DNA of 64,000 bases from Pantoea trifolii (GCF_024506435.1 NZ_JANIET010000002.1:310001-374000); one strand, 5' to 3'; shown: positions 36,500 to 47,434, counted from the first letter of the stretch. Numbers and translations: made by a program. The notes: generated by a model not told the origin, from the letters alone.

Positions 36500-37210
36500 T
36501 CAACGTTTTGCTTTATCCCTCCGTGGTCTGATTACAATATCGGCGATTTGCGTGTCTTCCGGGCTGTCAACGATAAAGCGTACGGCGCGTGCCACTGAAG
36601 TCGCGTCGAGATACTCCTGCGGATTGATCGGCGCATGGTTGCCCGCGCGGGCACGCGAGGCTTGGTTCATCGGCGTATCGGTTGGGCCAGGCGCGACTGT
36701 CGCGACCCGCACGCCATGTTCGCTCTCTTCGCTACGCAGCGCATGCGCCAGCGCGGTGAGAGCAAATTTCGAGGAGGAGTAAATGACGTGTCCTGCTAAC
36801 GCCAGCGTTCCCGAACCGGAATTGATAAATACCACTTTGCCCTGCGAGGCGCGCAGGGCGGGCAAGGTTAAGCGCGTGAGTTCTGCCGGCGCAATGACAT
36901 TAATATTCAGGTGCTGTTGCCACAGTTCTGGCGTGGCGGAGAAGGTGGTGCTGAGTATCGAGATCGCCGCTGAATGCACCAGCGCGTCAATCCGTTCCAG
37001 CGTGGCGATGAACGCGGCCACGGCGGCAAAATCTGTGATATCCAGCGCAACCGGAATGACATTGGTGACCTGTTCCAACGCCTGCAAAGTTTGCTGATTG
37101 CGACCAATGGCGTAAACCTGATGATCGGCCGCCAATAACTTCACGGTTTCCAGGCCAATGCCGCTGTTGCCGCCGGTGACAATCGCCACCGGTAATGCTG
37201 ATGCTGTCAT
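36500..37210 (-). CDS. Short-chain dehydrogenase/reductase (SDR)
   Basis: A 236-residue SDR. The NAD(P) motif is VTGGNSGIGLETV near the N-terminus, the catalytic Ser lies in VFINSGSG, and YxxxK appears as YSSSKFAL. ATG 37210 is chosen because AGGAGAGG precedes it; the frame extends upstream without support. No neighbour suggests a substrate. Confidence 0.82.
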   Translation of the reverse strand: MTASALPVAIVTGGNSGIGLETVKLLAADHQVYAIGRNQQTLQALEQVTNVIPVALDITDFAAVAAFIATLERIDALVHSAAISILSTTFSATPELWQQHLNINVIAPAELTRLTLPALRASQGKVVFINSGSGTLALAGHVIYSSSKFALTALAHALRSEESEHGVRVATVAPGPTDTPMNQASRARAGNHAPINPQEYLDATSVARAVRFIVDSPEDTQIADIVIRPRRDKAKR

Positions 37211-37289
37211 AGGTTCCTCTCCTGTTGATGATTTCAAGCTAAGGAAAAGGACAGCCGCAGGCAAATGCCTAAACTGACTATGTTTACCT

Positions 37290-37337
37290 GGTGCGCATGA
37301 ATGCGCACACGTTGTAGGGGTGCCATTCATGGCGACC
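37290..37337. repeat. REP pair: family B then family A
   Basis: A family B hairpin (37290-37308) and a family A copy with GTAG foot (37314-37337), separated by 5 nt, between the SDR start region and the amidohydrolase stop. Confidence 0.8.
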
Positions 37338-37359
37338 CTCCTCGGTATTTGCAGGGTGT

Positions 37360-38730
37360 CTACATCTTCGCCAATCCACCAAACGTCTGCTTACCGTTAT
37401 AGAACGTCGCCATTACCGGCGCGATTTGCGCAACGGCTTCCGCAGAGCAACTTGCGTTAACCAGCATCATGGTGGCGCGATCCTGCGCTTTTGGCCATTG
37501 CTGTTCGCCGTGGCTATTCAGCGGCAACACTTCGTTAGTCGCGATACCTAACGCGCGGCTGAGCGAATACTCATCCGGCCCACGATAGAGTTGCGAATAG
37601 ACGTTGGCTTTTTCCAGCATGCTGCCGCTACCAAACGGCTGCCAGTGATCGGCTATGGTGTCAGTGCCCGACCACACCGGCACGCCCGCGGCGCGCAGCT
37701 GCGGCAACGGCATGATCACCCGGCCAATCGGCACGGTAGTAGCGATGCTGAACTGCTGCTCTTTCAGTTCCTCAATCATTGCCGCCAATTCGTTACCCTG
37801 TAACGTACCCAGCGCAAAAGCGTGGCTGATGGTCACTTTGCCTTTCAGCTGCGGATTATCGCGCACCGTTTTCAGCATGTAGCGAATCGCTGCTACGCCG
37901 TGCGGCTCGGTTTCATGTAAGTGAATATCGATCGGTGCGGCGAAATCGAGCGCGATGCTGAACATGGTATCCAGCGACTTCTCCATCGCGCCGTCGACGT
38001 TGGTCGGGTCCAGCCCGCCGACATAGTTCGCGCCCATCTTCATCGCTTCGCGCATCATGCCTTCGACGTTTGAGCGCAGTAATCCGTGCTGCGGGAAGGC
38101 GACAATCTCCGCGTGAAAATCGTCGCGATGGTTGGCAATCGCCTGCTGAAGATGTTCCAGACCTTGTAACTTGCTGACCGGATCGATGTTGCAATGGCTG
38201 CGTGCGGAACTGCTGCCTTTGGATTGCAGCAGGCCAATCAGTTTCTCGGCACGGATTTCTGAAGTCGGCACCAGTTCGGGCAGGATCTGCTCTTCCTGAT
38301 GAATCATATCGATCACGCTATGACGCGGCAGCGGGGCACGCCAGCCTTCGCCGTAGAAGGTTTTATCGAGATGGATGTGCATATCGCGCGTGGCGGGCAG
38401 CAGCAGATAACCGGCGGCGTCCCATGCGGGCAGATTAAGTTTAACGCCTGGAGGATGCACTGCGGCGATGTTGCCGGCATTCACCTCGACATCATACAAA
38501 CCGGTGCGCGTGGCGGTAATCACGTCCTGTTTGCGGATAAAAGCTTCTTCCAGTCGCACGTTACGCAGCAGATAGTGCGTGGCATCCACGCGGCTGGCAT
38601 TGGCGGGTTGGCAGGTTGCCGCCGCCTGAGCGCTGCGGCTCATGCCCGCGCTGAGTAAGGTGCCTGCGGCGGTGAGTTTCATGCCGGCGCAAAGAAAATC
38701 CCGGCGATTGCCGGGTGATAAGAGGCTCAT
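37360..38730 (-). CDS. yahJ: Tat-exported amidohydrolase, YahJ-like
   Basis: A 456-residue metal-dependent amidohydrolase related to E. coli YahJ and cytosine deaminase. The N-terminus has a twin-arginine signal (NRRDFLCAG) and a hydrophobic stretch ending SAQAA. Metal ligands lie in RDMHIHLDKTFYGEGW, IDIHLHETEPHG and VWSGTDTIADHW. The blocks KGSSSARSHCNIDPVSKL and GGLDPTNVDGAMEKSLDTMF match YahJ closely. It is likely a periplasmic deaminase or amidohydrolase; the substrate is unknown. No transporter or partner gene adjoins. Confidence 0.85.
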   Translation of the reverse strand: MSLLSPGNRRDFLCAGMKLTAAGTLLSAGMSRSAQAAATCQPANASRVDATHYLLRNVRLEEAFIRKQDVITATRTGLYDVEVNAGNIAAVHPPGVKLNLPAWDAAGYLLLPATRDMHIHLDKTFYGEGWRAPLPRHSVIDMIHQEEQILPELVPTSEIRAEKLIGLLQSKGSSSARSHCNIDPVSKLQGLEHLQQAIANHRDDFHAEIVAFPQHGLLRSNVEGMMREAMKMGANYVGGLDPTNVDGAMEKSLDTMFSIALDFAAPIDIHLHETEPHGVAAIRYMLKTVRDNPQLKGKVTISHAFALGTLQGNELAAMIEELKEQQFSIATTVPIGRVIMPLPQLRAAGVPVWSGTDTIADHWQPFGSGSMLEKANVYSQLYRGPDEYSLSRALGIATNEVLPLNSHGEQQWPKAQDRATMMLVNASCSAEAVAQIAPVMATFYNGKQTFGGLAKM

Positions 38731-38836
38731 GAGTCATTCTCCTTGTAGGGGAGAATTACCCTAAAATAGACGCTGGCAGGGCGCTTTGATATTTCCCACT
38801 GCTGGCTATGGTGAAAACTAATGACCGCAGTGATTG

Positions 38837-41800
38837 CTACTCCGCGAGATGAATTCGTACCTGATGAATCCCAGCTTCACCGCTGAGCGTGATGGCATCA
38901 TCCGCACTTAGCTCATCATCCAGCCACAGCTGATAACCTTCGGACGTACGTAGCATCTCAATTTCATAGCGCGCGTCACCTTCATGATAAATCACCTTCG
39001 CGCCCGGCCACGCCTGAGGCAGACGTGGACGCAGTTGCAATTTATCGCCGTGGCGCGTGATGCCGAGCAGGGTCTCGATAATCAGCTGATAGGTCCAGCC
39101 CGCCGAGCCGGTGTACCACGTCCAGCCGCCGCGACCTTGGTGATTATCGGCGCTGTAGACATCCGCCGCCATCACATAAGGTTCGACTTTGTAGGTTGCA
39201 ACAGCATGCGCATCAAGGCTGTGATTGATCGGATTGATCAGCGCCAGCAATTCCCAGGCGCGATCAACCTGGCCCATTTCGGCGAATGCCATAATCGCCC
39301 ACAGCGCGCCATGCGTGTATTGCCCGCCATTTTCGCGGATGCCGGGCAGGTAACCACGAATGTATCCCGGATTGGGACCGATGCCATTAAACGGCGGCAT
39401 CAGCAGCTTGATCAGCCCGTTATCGCTATCAACTAACTGCTGATCGAGCGCCTGCATCGCCGAGACGCATTTATCGTGATCGCCTGCAGCAGAAAGCACC
39501 GACCAGCTCTGCGCGATAGCATCAATGCGGCATTCGGCGTTGCGCTGTGAACCGAGAGTTTCACCGTTATCGAAGTAGCCGCGCAGGAACCATTCACCAT
39601 CCCAGGCGCGCTGATTCAGTGCCGTTTTCAGCTTTGCAGCCTGCTGTTCGCACAACGTAGCGGCTTCCGCTTGCCCGATACGTGTGGAGAGCGCGGCAAA
39701 GCGCGTGAGCACGCTGTAGAGGAAAAAGCCCAGCCAGACGCTCTCGCCTTTACCGGCAATGCCGACTTCGCTCATGCCGTCATTCCAGTCGCCAGAACCC
39801 ATCAGCGGCAAACCATGCTCGCCAAATCTCAGGCCATGCTGGATGGCGCGCAAGCCATGCTGCCACAGGTTTTCCTGCAGCTGACTGACGTTGGGCAGGC
39901 TGTAAACCGACTCTTCTTCGGCCGCAAGCAGCGGCGCTTCAAGATAGCTAACTGGCTGTTCTAACAGCGCGATATCCTCGGTGGCGGTGATGTAATGGCA
40001 AAGGGCAAAGGGCAGCCAGAGATAATCATCCGAGCAGCGGGTGCGCACGCCGCGTCCGGCGGGTGGATGCCACCAATGCTGCACATCGCCTTCGAGGAAC
40101 TGACGGGACGCGCACAGCACCAGCTGATCGCGCAGCAGGTGTGGCGCGGCGTGGGTCAGCGATAGCGTGTCCTGCAACTGATCGCGGAAACCAAACGCGC
40201 CGCCCGACTGATAATAACCGCTGCGCGCCAGCAAACGGCTGGCCAGCGTTTGGTACAGCAGCCAGTTGTTCGCCAGCAGGTTCACCGCTGCATCCGGTGT
40301 TTGCACCTCGACTTTGTCTAACAGACCGCGCCATTGCTGCTGCACTTTTGCCAGTTCGGTTTCCGCCTGTTCGGAGGGGAGAAATTGCTGCATCAGCGTC
40401 AGCGCCGATGTGGTATCTTCCGCCGCGCCTAATACGAACACCAAGGTGCGCGTGTCGCCATCAATTAAGCTGGTCAGCGTTTGCAAGGTGGCGCAGGGAT
40501 CGAACCCCGCGCCGGTGTTGCCCGATAAGCCACGCGCTTGCATCATCGCGGGCTTACGCGTTGAACCATTGCGGCCCAGACACTCAAGGCGATTACCGCT
40601 GAAAGCAATCTGATTGCCTGATGCGGCGAAGAATGCGGTGCGCGTCGATCCGGCGCTGGTATACGGATTCATCGCCAGAATGGCGCTGCCATCGGCCACG
40701 ATCGCCGATGAGGTTTGCACGTGGCGGGCAGATTGGCTCATCAGCTCACCCAGCACCCATTCGACGTAGCCGGTGATCGACAGATGTCGCGTTTTGCCCG
40801 ACAGATTGCTGAGTTGGATTAGCGTGATTTTCGCCGCCTGCTCGGCTGCGACAAAGGTGGTGAGCGTGCTGCGAATGCCTTGCTCCTGATGCACAAAGCA
40901 GCTGTAGCCCATACCGTGCTGCGTCAGATAATCACCGTTGCCACGCATTGGCAGCGGCATCGGCGACCAGACATCGCCGCTCTCCTCATCGCGCAGATAA
41001 AAGGCTTCGCCCGACGTATCGCTAACCGGATCGTTGTGCCACGGCGTCAGGCGGTATTCGTGCGCATTTTCAAACCAGGTGTAGGCCTGACCACTTTCCG
41101 AGATCACGCTGCCAAACTGTTTATTTGCCAGCACGTTGCACCAGGGCGCGGGCGTCTGAAGATGTGGGGACAGCAGAATGTGGTATTCAGTGCCATCGGC
41201 GCTGTAGCCGCCGGTGCCATTGAACAGCTGCAAGGTTTCCGCTGCGGCGAGGCGAGCGGGCGTAGGTAAGGCCTGTTTATGCGGCAGGAAGCGGGAAGGC
41301 GGCGCAACCGGCTGCGGTTTTAACAGCACCGTCAGCTGATCGGCCAAACTGCCATTACGGCCTTCCAGCACCACGGCTGCCACGCTGAGTAACAGCGTGA
41401 CGTCCTCGGCGGCAAAGTGATCGCTTTGGCGCAGGAAGATGCCGCCCGGCTTGTCGGCCAGCAGCTGAGTTTCGCCGGATGAAATCATCTTGAGCAGTTG
41501 ATTCTGCAATAGCTGCTGATAACCGCCTTGCTCGCCGTTAAGGATCACCAAATCCGCCGTCAATCCTTTCTGACGCCAGTATTGATGTGCCTTGATCAGA
41601 TTGCTCACCAGGCTAAGCTGGGTTCCGTTTTCGATGCGTACCAGCACGATAGGCAGATCGCCTGAAATGGAGTAGCGCCATAGCGAGGTTTGCCCGAGAC
41701 GATTCTGCTGCATACGCTGGCTGTCGCCGCGCATTTCAGGGCTGGCAAAAATCACCGCGCTGGCGAGCTGGTTATACAAACTGGCATCTTCGGCGAGGAT

Positions 41801-44800
41801 ATTCAGCTGTCGCAGCGCCACCTGACTGTGCGACGCCGTCATTTCAAATACCCGATTGGCATAGACATTGTTGCGATACTTCTCAATCAATCCAAGGCAG
41901 GCGTCACGCTGCGTAGTGACGCCGTACACCAGATCGAGGGTGATGGATTTACCCGGGTTGAGCGCGATTTTCTGGCGGATCGACATCAGCGGATCGAGCA
42001 CCGCACCGGCGCTGCCGCTGAGTATGCCTTCCGCTGTAATGGCTTGTGGATCGGCGCGGGTCCTGCCGCGACCAATAAACTGCGCGCGGTCGGTTTCATA
42101 ATGCGTATCGCGCTCGCTGGTGCCGTGAATCAGCAGCGCGTGGAACATCCACACCGGTTCGGTTTTCTCATCACGCGGGCGGCGATGCGCCAGAATGGCT
42201 TCCAGCTCGGTAACAATTTCGGTTTGCACAAACAGATTGCTGAACGCCGGATGCGCCATATCGCTGGCAGCGGAGGCGAGCACCACTTCCGCATAGCTGG
42301 TGATATCCATCTCACGCAGCTGGCGTGAATGGTTGGTGAGGACGATGCGGCGAATCTCCACATCATCTTCTGGCGACACCACCACCTGCATGTGGGTGCT
42401 GAGGGTTTCAGCGCGCGACTCAAACTCCGCGCCAGCATCGGTGAAGCGCGCAATGTGTTGTGGCCGCGTATCGCCGCTCGGCTGGAACGTCGGGCTGATC
42501 AATTCGCCGGATTGACGATCGCGGATATAGCAGAAGATGCCGTGCTGATTGCTGGTGCCATCGGCGCGCCAGCGGGTTAACGCCAATCCTTTCCACTGGC
42601 TGTAACCGGTGCCGGATTGCGTCACCATCACATGATAGTTGGCATTCGACAGCAGCTGCAGCTGTGGCAAGTGAGCCGCCGAACCGCTGTATTCGCGCAG
42701 TTCATGCGTGTCCGAACGTGGCTTGATCTCGCGGGTATCAACGAACTGACGACGCGGCGTATACAGCTCAATGTCGTCCGGCATGCGCTCCTGTAGCAGT
42801 AAATAAGAAGACTGGAAGCGTGCGCTGGACATAAACCGCGCCACCATCGGCGCTTCATGCAGCAGATGCGAAATCGCCAGAAAACCCATTCCCTGGTGAT
42901 GCGCCATGTAAGTTTTCACTGCGACAAATTGCTGACCGCGCGCCAGCCGATGCGCGGTGAAATCAAGCGCTTCGTAGAAACCGTATTTCCCGCAGGCACC
43001 CATTTTCTTCAGCTTCATCAGGTTATCGGTAGCCTGATGCGGCAGCACCAACAACGCGAGCAGCGAGGCGTAGGGCGCGACCACATGATCATCGTTGAGG
43101 CCACGCTTCAGCCCTAACTCGGGCGTACCGAAGGCTTTGTATTGATAGTTTTGGCTATCATCGAAAGCGGCATACGCCGATTCGGAAACGCCCCACGGAA
43201 TCTGCGCGGCGTCGCCTGAAGCGATCTGCTGCTTCACCGCTGAGAGCGCCATTTTCTCCAGCAGCGTATCCGGATAAACCGGCATCACCAGATGCGGCAT
43301 CAGATACTCAAACATTGAGCCGCTCCACGACATCACTGCAGGTTTGTTATCCAGCTGGGTAAACAGGCGTCCCAGTACGAACCAGCTTTTTACCGGTAGC
43401 TGATTGGCGGAGATGGCGTAATAGTGCGTCAGGCGCACTTCGGAGGGGAAGAGATCGTAATGGCCTTTGTCGAGTAGGCCGCTATCGAGGTTGTAACCGA
43501 CGCTGAGCAGCGCGTTTTTTTCAACATAGAGAAAACGGAAGTCCATTTTAGCGTGATCTTCCAGACGTCCTTCCAGCTCCAGCAAGGTCGCCATGCGTTC
43601 TCGCGCGGCCCACATCACGGAAGCGGCGAGCTGGGCATTAAGGCCGGGGCGATGAAGCTTTAATTCACTCAGCCACAGCAACGAGGGCAAAGCGTCCGGC
43701 AGCACATCATCCGGCCCGATCCAGCTGAAATAACGCATCCACTCTTGCTGGAAATCGCTGAGCTGATGGATAAAGCGTTCAAACCATTTCACCTGCGACG
43801 GCGGCAGTTTGAGCTGCGCCAGCAGAATCTCACTCAGCGCGATCAGCGATGAAAGATGATTAGCAATTGCGGCGGGTGCGGCCTGCTGTAGCGCAGCAAA
43901 CTGCCCGGCTAACTCATCCCAACGATCGTTACGCTCCGTGCCCATTTGCGCTTTGGCCAGCATCAAGGTGTCATTCAGACCAGCCATGATCACCGGTAAA
44001 GCGATTACTGGCAGATGCTTCCACTGCACAAGGCCCGCTTGCAAAGTGGCGAGGTGCGCAGCGAGGTTGCCGCTATCGACAGTAGAAACGTAGCGTGGAT
44101 TTAAAGGTTTTAGCGTGTAAGTGTCGTACCAGTTATAGAGATGACCACGAAAATGTTCCATGCGATCAAGGCTATCCAGCGTGGCGAGCGAACGGCTAAT
44201 TACCTGCTTCTGCGTGATGTAGCCGAAATCCCACGCGGTTAAATTAGCCAGCAGCGACAGGCCGATATTGGTCGGAGAAGTACGGTGCGCCACCACCGGC
44301 TGCAACACTTCCTGGAAGTTATCCGGCGGCAAGTGGTTATGTTCGGCGATGACAAAATCTTCAAACCATGCCCAGGTATGGCGCGCGGTCTGGCGCAAAA
44401 ACTGCTGCTGCTCGACGGAGAGCTTTTTCTGCCGCGCATGGGCAGGTTTACTCAACTGCCATAACAGCCACGGCGTGAGCAGCCACAGCAAGGAAAGCGG
44501 CAGCGCTAACGCGATCAGTTGTGGATTGATCAGCACGGTTAAAAGTGACAGTGCAACGCCTGCCGCCGGATTAAACCACATCGCCTGATAAAAATGGTGC
44601 AGTGACGGCGTGGGCGAGGAACTGCCCGCCGACGCGCTTTTCCATTCATGGAGAAACTGCCCGCTGACGTTCAATCGCCACAGCGTGACGATGATCGCTT
44701 TAAGCGACCAGTAGCTTTCATGTGGCAACGCTGCCAGCGTCAGTCCCGCACGTCCCAGACGCATTAACGCATCCGAGTACAAGATAGTGAGATGATGTTG

Positions 44801-47434
44801 CCAGGCGCGCTTCTTGCTTTTGCGCATACCTTCCATGCTCAGTGCGAGCACGCTCGGCAGCAGCAGGAACAAGGCAATGCAGCCGAGCCAAAACGGCGGA
44901 TTCGCTACCCAAGTGAAAGCCAGAAACATCAGCAGTAGCAAGGCAGGAGCCACCAGACTGCGACGCAGGTTATCGAACAATTTCCAGCGCGAAAGCGCGC
45001 TCAGCGGATTGGCCTGATAGCCGCCATCCTCCAGACGTACACGCAGTTTTAACCAGTTCAGCAGCTGCCAGTCACCGCGCACCCAGCGGAAACGCCGCGC
45101 GACATCGCTGAGATAGTTATCCGGATAGTGTTCATACAGCACCACATTGCTGACCACGCCGGAACGCGCGTAACAGCCCTCCAGCAGATCGTGACTCAGC
45201 ACCAGATTTTCCGGGCAGGTATTGCGCGTCGCGCGGGTGAAAGCCGCCACATCGTAAATGCCTTTGCCGACAAACGAACCTTCGCCAAATAGATCCTGAT
45301 AGATATCGGAAGACATCGATGAATAGGCATCGTTGCCCGGCACGCTGCTGGAGAGCCGCGCGTAGCGGCCTTGTCCTAAGGGCGGGATCTCTTCGGCCAG
45401 ACGCGGCTGCAGAATGGCGTAACCTTCCACCACGCGGTTGAGGCGATCATCAAATACCGGCGCATTGAGGGGATGCGCCATGATACCAATCAGCTTGTGT
45501 GCGGTTTCGCGCGGCAGAATGGTGTCGGCATCAAGGGTGATGACGTATTTCACCGTGCGCATCTGCGCCTGGCTGGCACCTACGATCACGTTAAACATCT
45601 CCGCTTCACCTTGCAGCCAGCGATTGAGCGCATGCAGTTTGCCGCGCTTGCGCTCATAACCCATCCAAACGCCCTGTGAAGGATTGTGAACCCGGTTGCG
45701 ATGCAGCAGCGAAAACAGCACATCGTGGTGCGACTTGCTGCTGTAACGGCGGTTGAGCGCCTGAATTTTCAGTACTGCGTAACCGATGATTTCATCATCA
45801 TCAACCTGATGTTCATCCACGCTGTCGGTGAAGTCGGCCAGCAGCGCAAAAGTGATGTTGTCGAGCGCGTTGCCGAGATAGCTGGTTTCCAGCGAGCGCA
45901 GCAGCGTGTCGGTGCCCTGTTTGCTGCTGATTAAGCAAGGGATCACCACCAAGGTGCGATCGCTATCCGGCACCGCCAGCTCGTAATCGAGTCGTGGAAG
46001 GGGAACCGGATGGCGGGTGCGGGTTGTCACTTCGCTGAGCAGTTGTAAGGCGAGCTGGCTGCTGATAATGATCACCGCCGGTACCAGCAACAGCCACAAC
46101 ACCACCGACATACCGGCCTGATGGGTGAAAAACAGCGCTTCGGCGCTAAAGGCGGTGGTCAATAAGGTGAGGCTGCCAAGCCAGGAGAGCAGCGGCGTTT
46201 GGCTGAGATGATGACGCGCCTGATTGAGCCAGGAACGGCGCGGCTTTAACTGTTGCTCAAGCTGCGCGCGTCCTTTATCCAGCAGAAAGTAACCAATATG
46301 CTGCTGGCGCGACGGCAATTTGGGCTGACGACTCAGCGCCAGCACCTGATTGGCCACGCTAAGCTCGTCGAATTCGCTCTGACGCGCCAGCTCTTCCACC
46401 ACGTGTCGGTACTGATCGCGGCTGTCAAAATGCATCTGCGGATAAATGCCGGCAGGATCCTTGAGCAGTAGTTGCTCAACCAGACTCAGCGATTCCACCA
46501 AATCCTGCCAGTTGATTTCACCGAGCTGGCGCAATCCGGCAATGCTATTGCTGACCGAAAGCTGGCTCAATGCCAGTTGACGGTTAAATTGTTCAATCAC
46601 ATCCGCGGTATTACGCCCGGTGTTCAGCAGATGTTGCTCCACCCACGTCAGCGCTAGCGAGTGATTCTGACCATTCAGCTTGCGCGCCAGTTCGGCGACA
46701 AACGCGCCAGAAAGCTGGCTGTTTTTGTGTGCCATATCGGCAATCACCTGAATCACCCGCGTGGCGTCTTTGGCGGAGTGATGAACGATCTCATTAATCC
46801 ACGCTTCGGCCTGGCTGCGCTCCTGATGGATCTCGGCGACGCCTTGCGCAATACGCGCGAGGTTATCGAGCAGCGCAAAACGCAGCATGGCGGGAAGCGC
46901 CCAAAGTTCTCCCATCAGCAGCGGCGTAATCCTCTGATAAGCATGAATAAAAGTCGCCAGCACCGTCGATTCTAAGCGGCCGTCGCTGTGACTGATCATC
47001 TCATCAGCAATCGCCTGAATACGTAACGCGTGGGTGGGCTCTTCAAGCGCGGGTAAACCCTGACCAAATTTGGTCGGCAACAGATGGCGTACCATGCGAA
47101 TTTGTTCTTCGATGATATAAAAATTATCTAACAGCCACTCGCCAGCCGGCGTCAGATTACGCTTATCACCGGTACTTAATATTTCTGCACTTTTTATCAG
47201 CGCCTGTTCGTTTTCACTTAGTCGCTGCAATAACTTATAGTTTTTTTTGGCGTCAGAAAGATGATGCGTTTTTGCCAGTCGCTCGCCATATATTGCCATT
47301 TGCTGTTCGGAAAAAACGTCTGGCCGGTTCGCCTGATAGATGCCGCTGTCAGGCAATAATTCAAGACTGGCGCGTGCGGTTGCTGGAAGCGCACTACTGC
47401 CGATGATTGATCCGGTGGGAATTTTATTTTTCAT
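38837..47434 (-). CDS. Cyclic beta-1,2-glucan synthase (NdvB/Cgs/ChvB-type)
   Basis: A giant protein of about 2,865 residues, matching the length of Brucella/Rhizobium Cgs. It makes cyclic beta-1,2-glucan from UDP-glucose at the inner membrane. Order: a long N-terminal helical region; membrane spans near 430-470; a GT84 glycosyltransferase domain with TLDADTILPR (about 636) and the QxxRW-like RRFRWVRGDW (about 780); more spans (830-1000); a glycoamylase-like domain with HHQGMGFLAISHLL (about 1515); two carbohydrate-binding supersandwich modules; and a C-terminal GH94 phosphorylase-like domain with GSGDWNDGMSEVG (about 2548) that sets ring size. ATG 47434 is chosen over an upstream TTG. No dedicated exporter gene (NdvA/Cgt) adjoins. 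Confidence 0.9.
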   Translation of the reverse strand: MKNKIPTGSIIGSSALPATARASLELLPDSGIYQANRPDVFSEQQMAIYGERLAKTHHLSDAKKNYKLLQRLSENEQALIKSAEILSTGDKRNLTPAGEWLLDNFYIIEEQIRMVRHLLPTKFGQGLPALEEPTHALRIQAIADEMISHSDGRLESTVLATFIHAYQRITPLLMGELWALPAMLRFALLDNLARIAQGVAEIHQERSQAEAWINEIVHHSAKDATRVIQVIADMAHKNSQLSGAFVAELARKLNGQNHSLALTWVEQHLLNTGRNTADVIEQFNRQLALSQLSVSNSIAGLRQLGEINWQDLVESLSLVEQLLLKDPAGIYPQMHFDSRDQYRHVVEELARQSEFDELSVANQVLALSRQPKLPSRQQHIGYFLLDKGRAQLEQQLKPRRSWLNQARHHLSQTPLLSWLGSLTLLTTAFSAEALFFTHQAGMSVVLWLLLVPAVIIISSQLALQLLSEVTTRTRHPVPLPRLDYELAVPDSDRTLVVIPCLISSKQGTDTLLRSLETSYLGNALDNITFALLADFTDSVDEHQVDDDEIIGYAVLKIQALNRRYSSKSHHDVLFSLLHRNRVHNPSQGVWMGYERKRGKLHALNRWLQGEAEMFNVIVGASQAQMRTVKYVITLDADTILPRETAHKLIGIMAHPLNAPVFDDRLNRVVEGYAILQPRLAEEIPPLGQGRYARLSSSVPGNDAYSSMSSDIYQDLFGEGSFVGKGIYDVAAFTRATRNTCPENLVLSHDLLEGCYARSGVVSNVVLYEHYPDNYLSDVARRFRWVRGDWQLLNWLKLRVRLEDGGYQANPLSALSRWKLFDNLRRSLVAPALLLLMFLAFTWVANPPFWLGCIALFLLLPSVLALSMEGMRKSKKRAWQHHLTILYSDALMRLGRAGLTLAALPHESYWSLKAIIVTLWRLNVSGQFLHEWKSASAGSSSPTPSLHHFYQAMWFNPAAGVALSLLTVLINPQLIALALPLSLLWLLTPWLLWQLSKPAHARQKKLSVEQQQFLRQTARHTWAWFEDFVIAEHNHLPPDNFQEVLQPVVAHRTSPTNIGLSLLANLTAWDFGYITQKQVISRSLATLDSLDRMEHFRGHLYNWYDTYTLKPLNPRYVSTVDSGNLAAHLATLQAGLVQWKHLPVIALPVIMAGLNDTLMLAKAQMGTERNDRWDELAGQFAALQQAAPAAIANHLSSLIALSEILLAQLKLPPSQVKWFERFIHQLSDFQQEWMRYFSWIGPDDVLPDALPSLLWLSELKLHRPGLNAQLAASVMWAARERMATLLELEGRLEDHAKMDFRFLYVEKNALLSVGYNLDSGLLDKGHYDLFPSEVRLTHYYAISANQLPVKSWFVLGRLFTQLDNKPAVMSWSGSMFEYLMPHLVMPVYPDTLLEKMALSAVKQQIASGDAAQIPWGVSESAYAAFDDSQNYQYKAFGTPELGLKRGLNDDHVVAPYASLLALLVLPHQATDNLMKLKKMGACGKYGFYEALDFTAHRLARGQQFVAVKTYMAHHQGMGFLAISHLLHEAPMVARFMSSARFQSSYLLLQERMPDDIELYTPRRQFVDTREIKPRSDTHELREYSGSAAHLPQLQLLSNANYHVMVTQSGTGYSQWKGLALTRWRADGTSNQHGIFCYIRDRQSGELISPTFQPSGDTRPQHIARFTDAGAEFESRAETLSTHMQVVVSPEDDVEIRRIVLTNHSRQLREMDITSYAEVVLASAASDMAHPAFSNLFVQTEIVTELEAILAHRRPRDEKTEPVWMFHALLIHGTSERDTHYETDRAQFIGRGRTRADPQAITAEGILSGSAGAVLDPLMSIRQKIALNPGKSITLDLVYGVTTQRDACLGLIEKYRNNVYANRVFEMTASHSQVALRQLNILAEDASLYNQLASAVIFASPEMRGDSQRMQQNRLGQTSLWRYSISGDLPIVLVRIENGTQLSLVSNLIKAHQYWRQKGLTADLVILNGEQGGYQQLLQNQLLKMISSGETQLLADKPGGIFLRQSDHFAAEDVTLLLSVAAVVLEGRNGSLADQLTVLLKPQPVAPPSRFLPHKQALPTPARLAAAETLQLFNGTGGYSADGTEYHILLSPHLQTPAPWCNVLANKQFGSVISESGQAYTWFENAHEYRLTPWHNDPVSDTSGEAFYLRDEESGDVWSPMPLPMRGNGDYLTQHGMGYSCFVHQEQGIRSTLTTFVAAEQAAKITLIQLSNLSGKTRHLSITGYVEWVLGELMSQSARHVQTSSAIVADGSAILAMNPYTSAGSTRTAFFAASGNQIAFSGNRLECLGRNGSTRKPAMMQARGLSGNTGAGFDPCATLQTLTSLIDGDTRTLVFVLGAAEDTTSALTLMQQFLPSEQAETELAKVQQQWRGLLDKVEVQTPDAAVNLLANNWLLYQTLASRLLARSGYYQSGGAFGFRDQLQDTLSLTHAAPHLLRDQLVLCASRQFLEGDVQHWWHPPAGRGVRTRCSDDYLWLPFALCHYITATEDIALLEQPVSYLEAPLLAAEEESVYSLPNVSQLQENLWQHGLRAIQHGLRFGEHGLPLMGSGDWNDGMSEVGIAGKGESVWLGFFLYSVLTRFAALSTRIGQAEAATLCEQQAAKLKTALNQRAWDGEWFLRGYFDNGETLGSQRNAECRIDAIAQSWSVLSAAGDHDKCVSAMQALDQQLVDSDNGLIKLLMPPFNGIGPNPGYIRGYLPGIRENGGQYTHGALWAIMAFAEMGQVDRAWELLALINPINHSLDAHAVATYKVEPYVMAADVYSADNHQGRGGWTWYTGSAGWTYQLIIETLLGITRHGDKLQLRPRLPQAWPGAKVIYHEGDARYEIEMLRTSEGYQLWLDDELSADDAITLSGEAGIHQVRIHLAE

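Noticed and set aside
41690..42328. 212-codon plus-strand frame inside the glucan synthase gene
   Set aside because: A shadow of the giant gene; the translation is Arg/His-rich with no domain.
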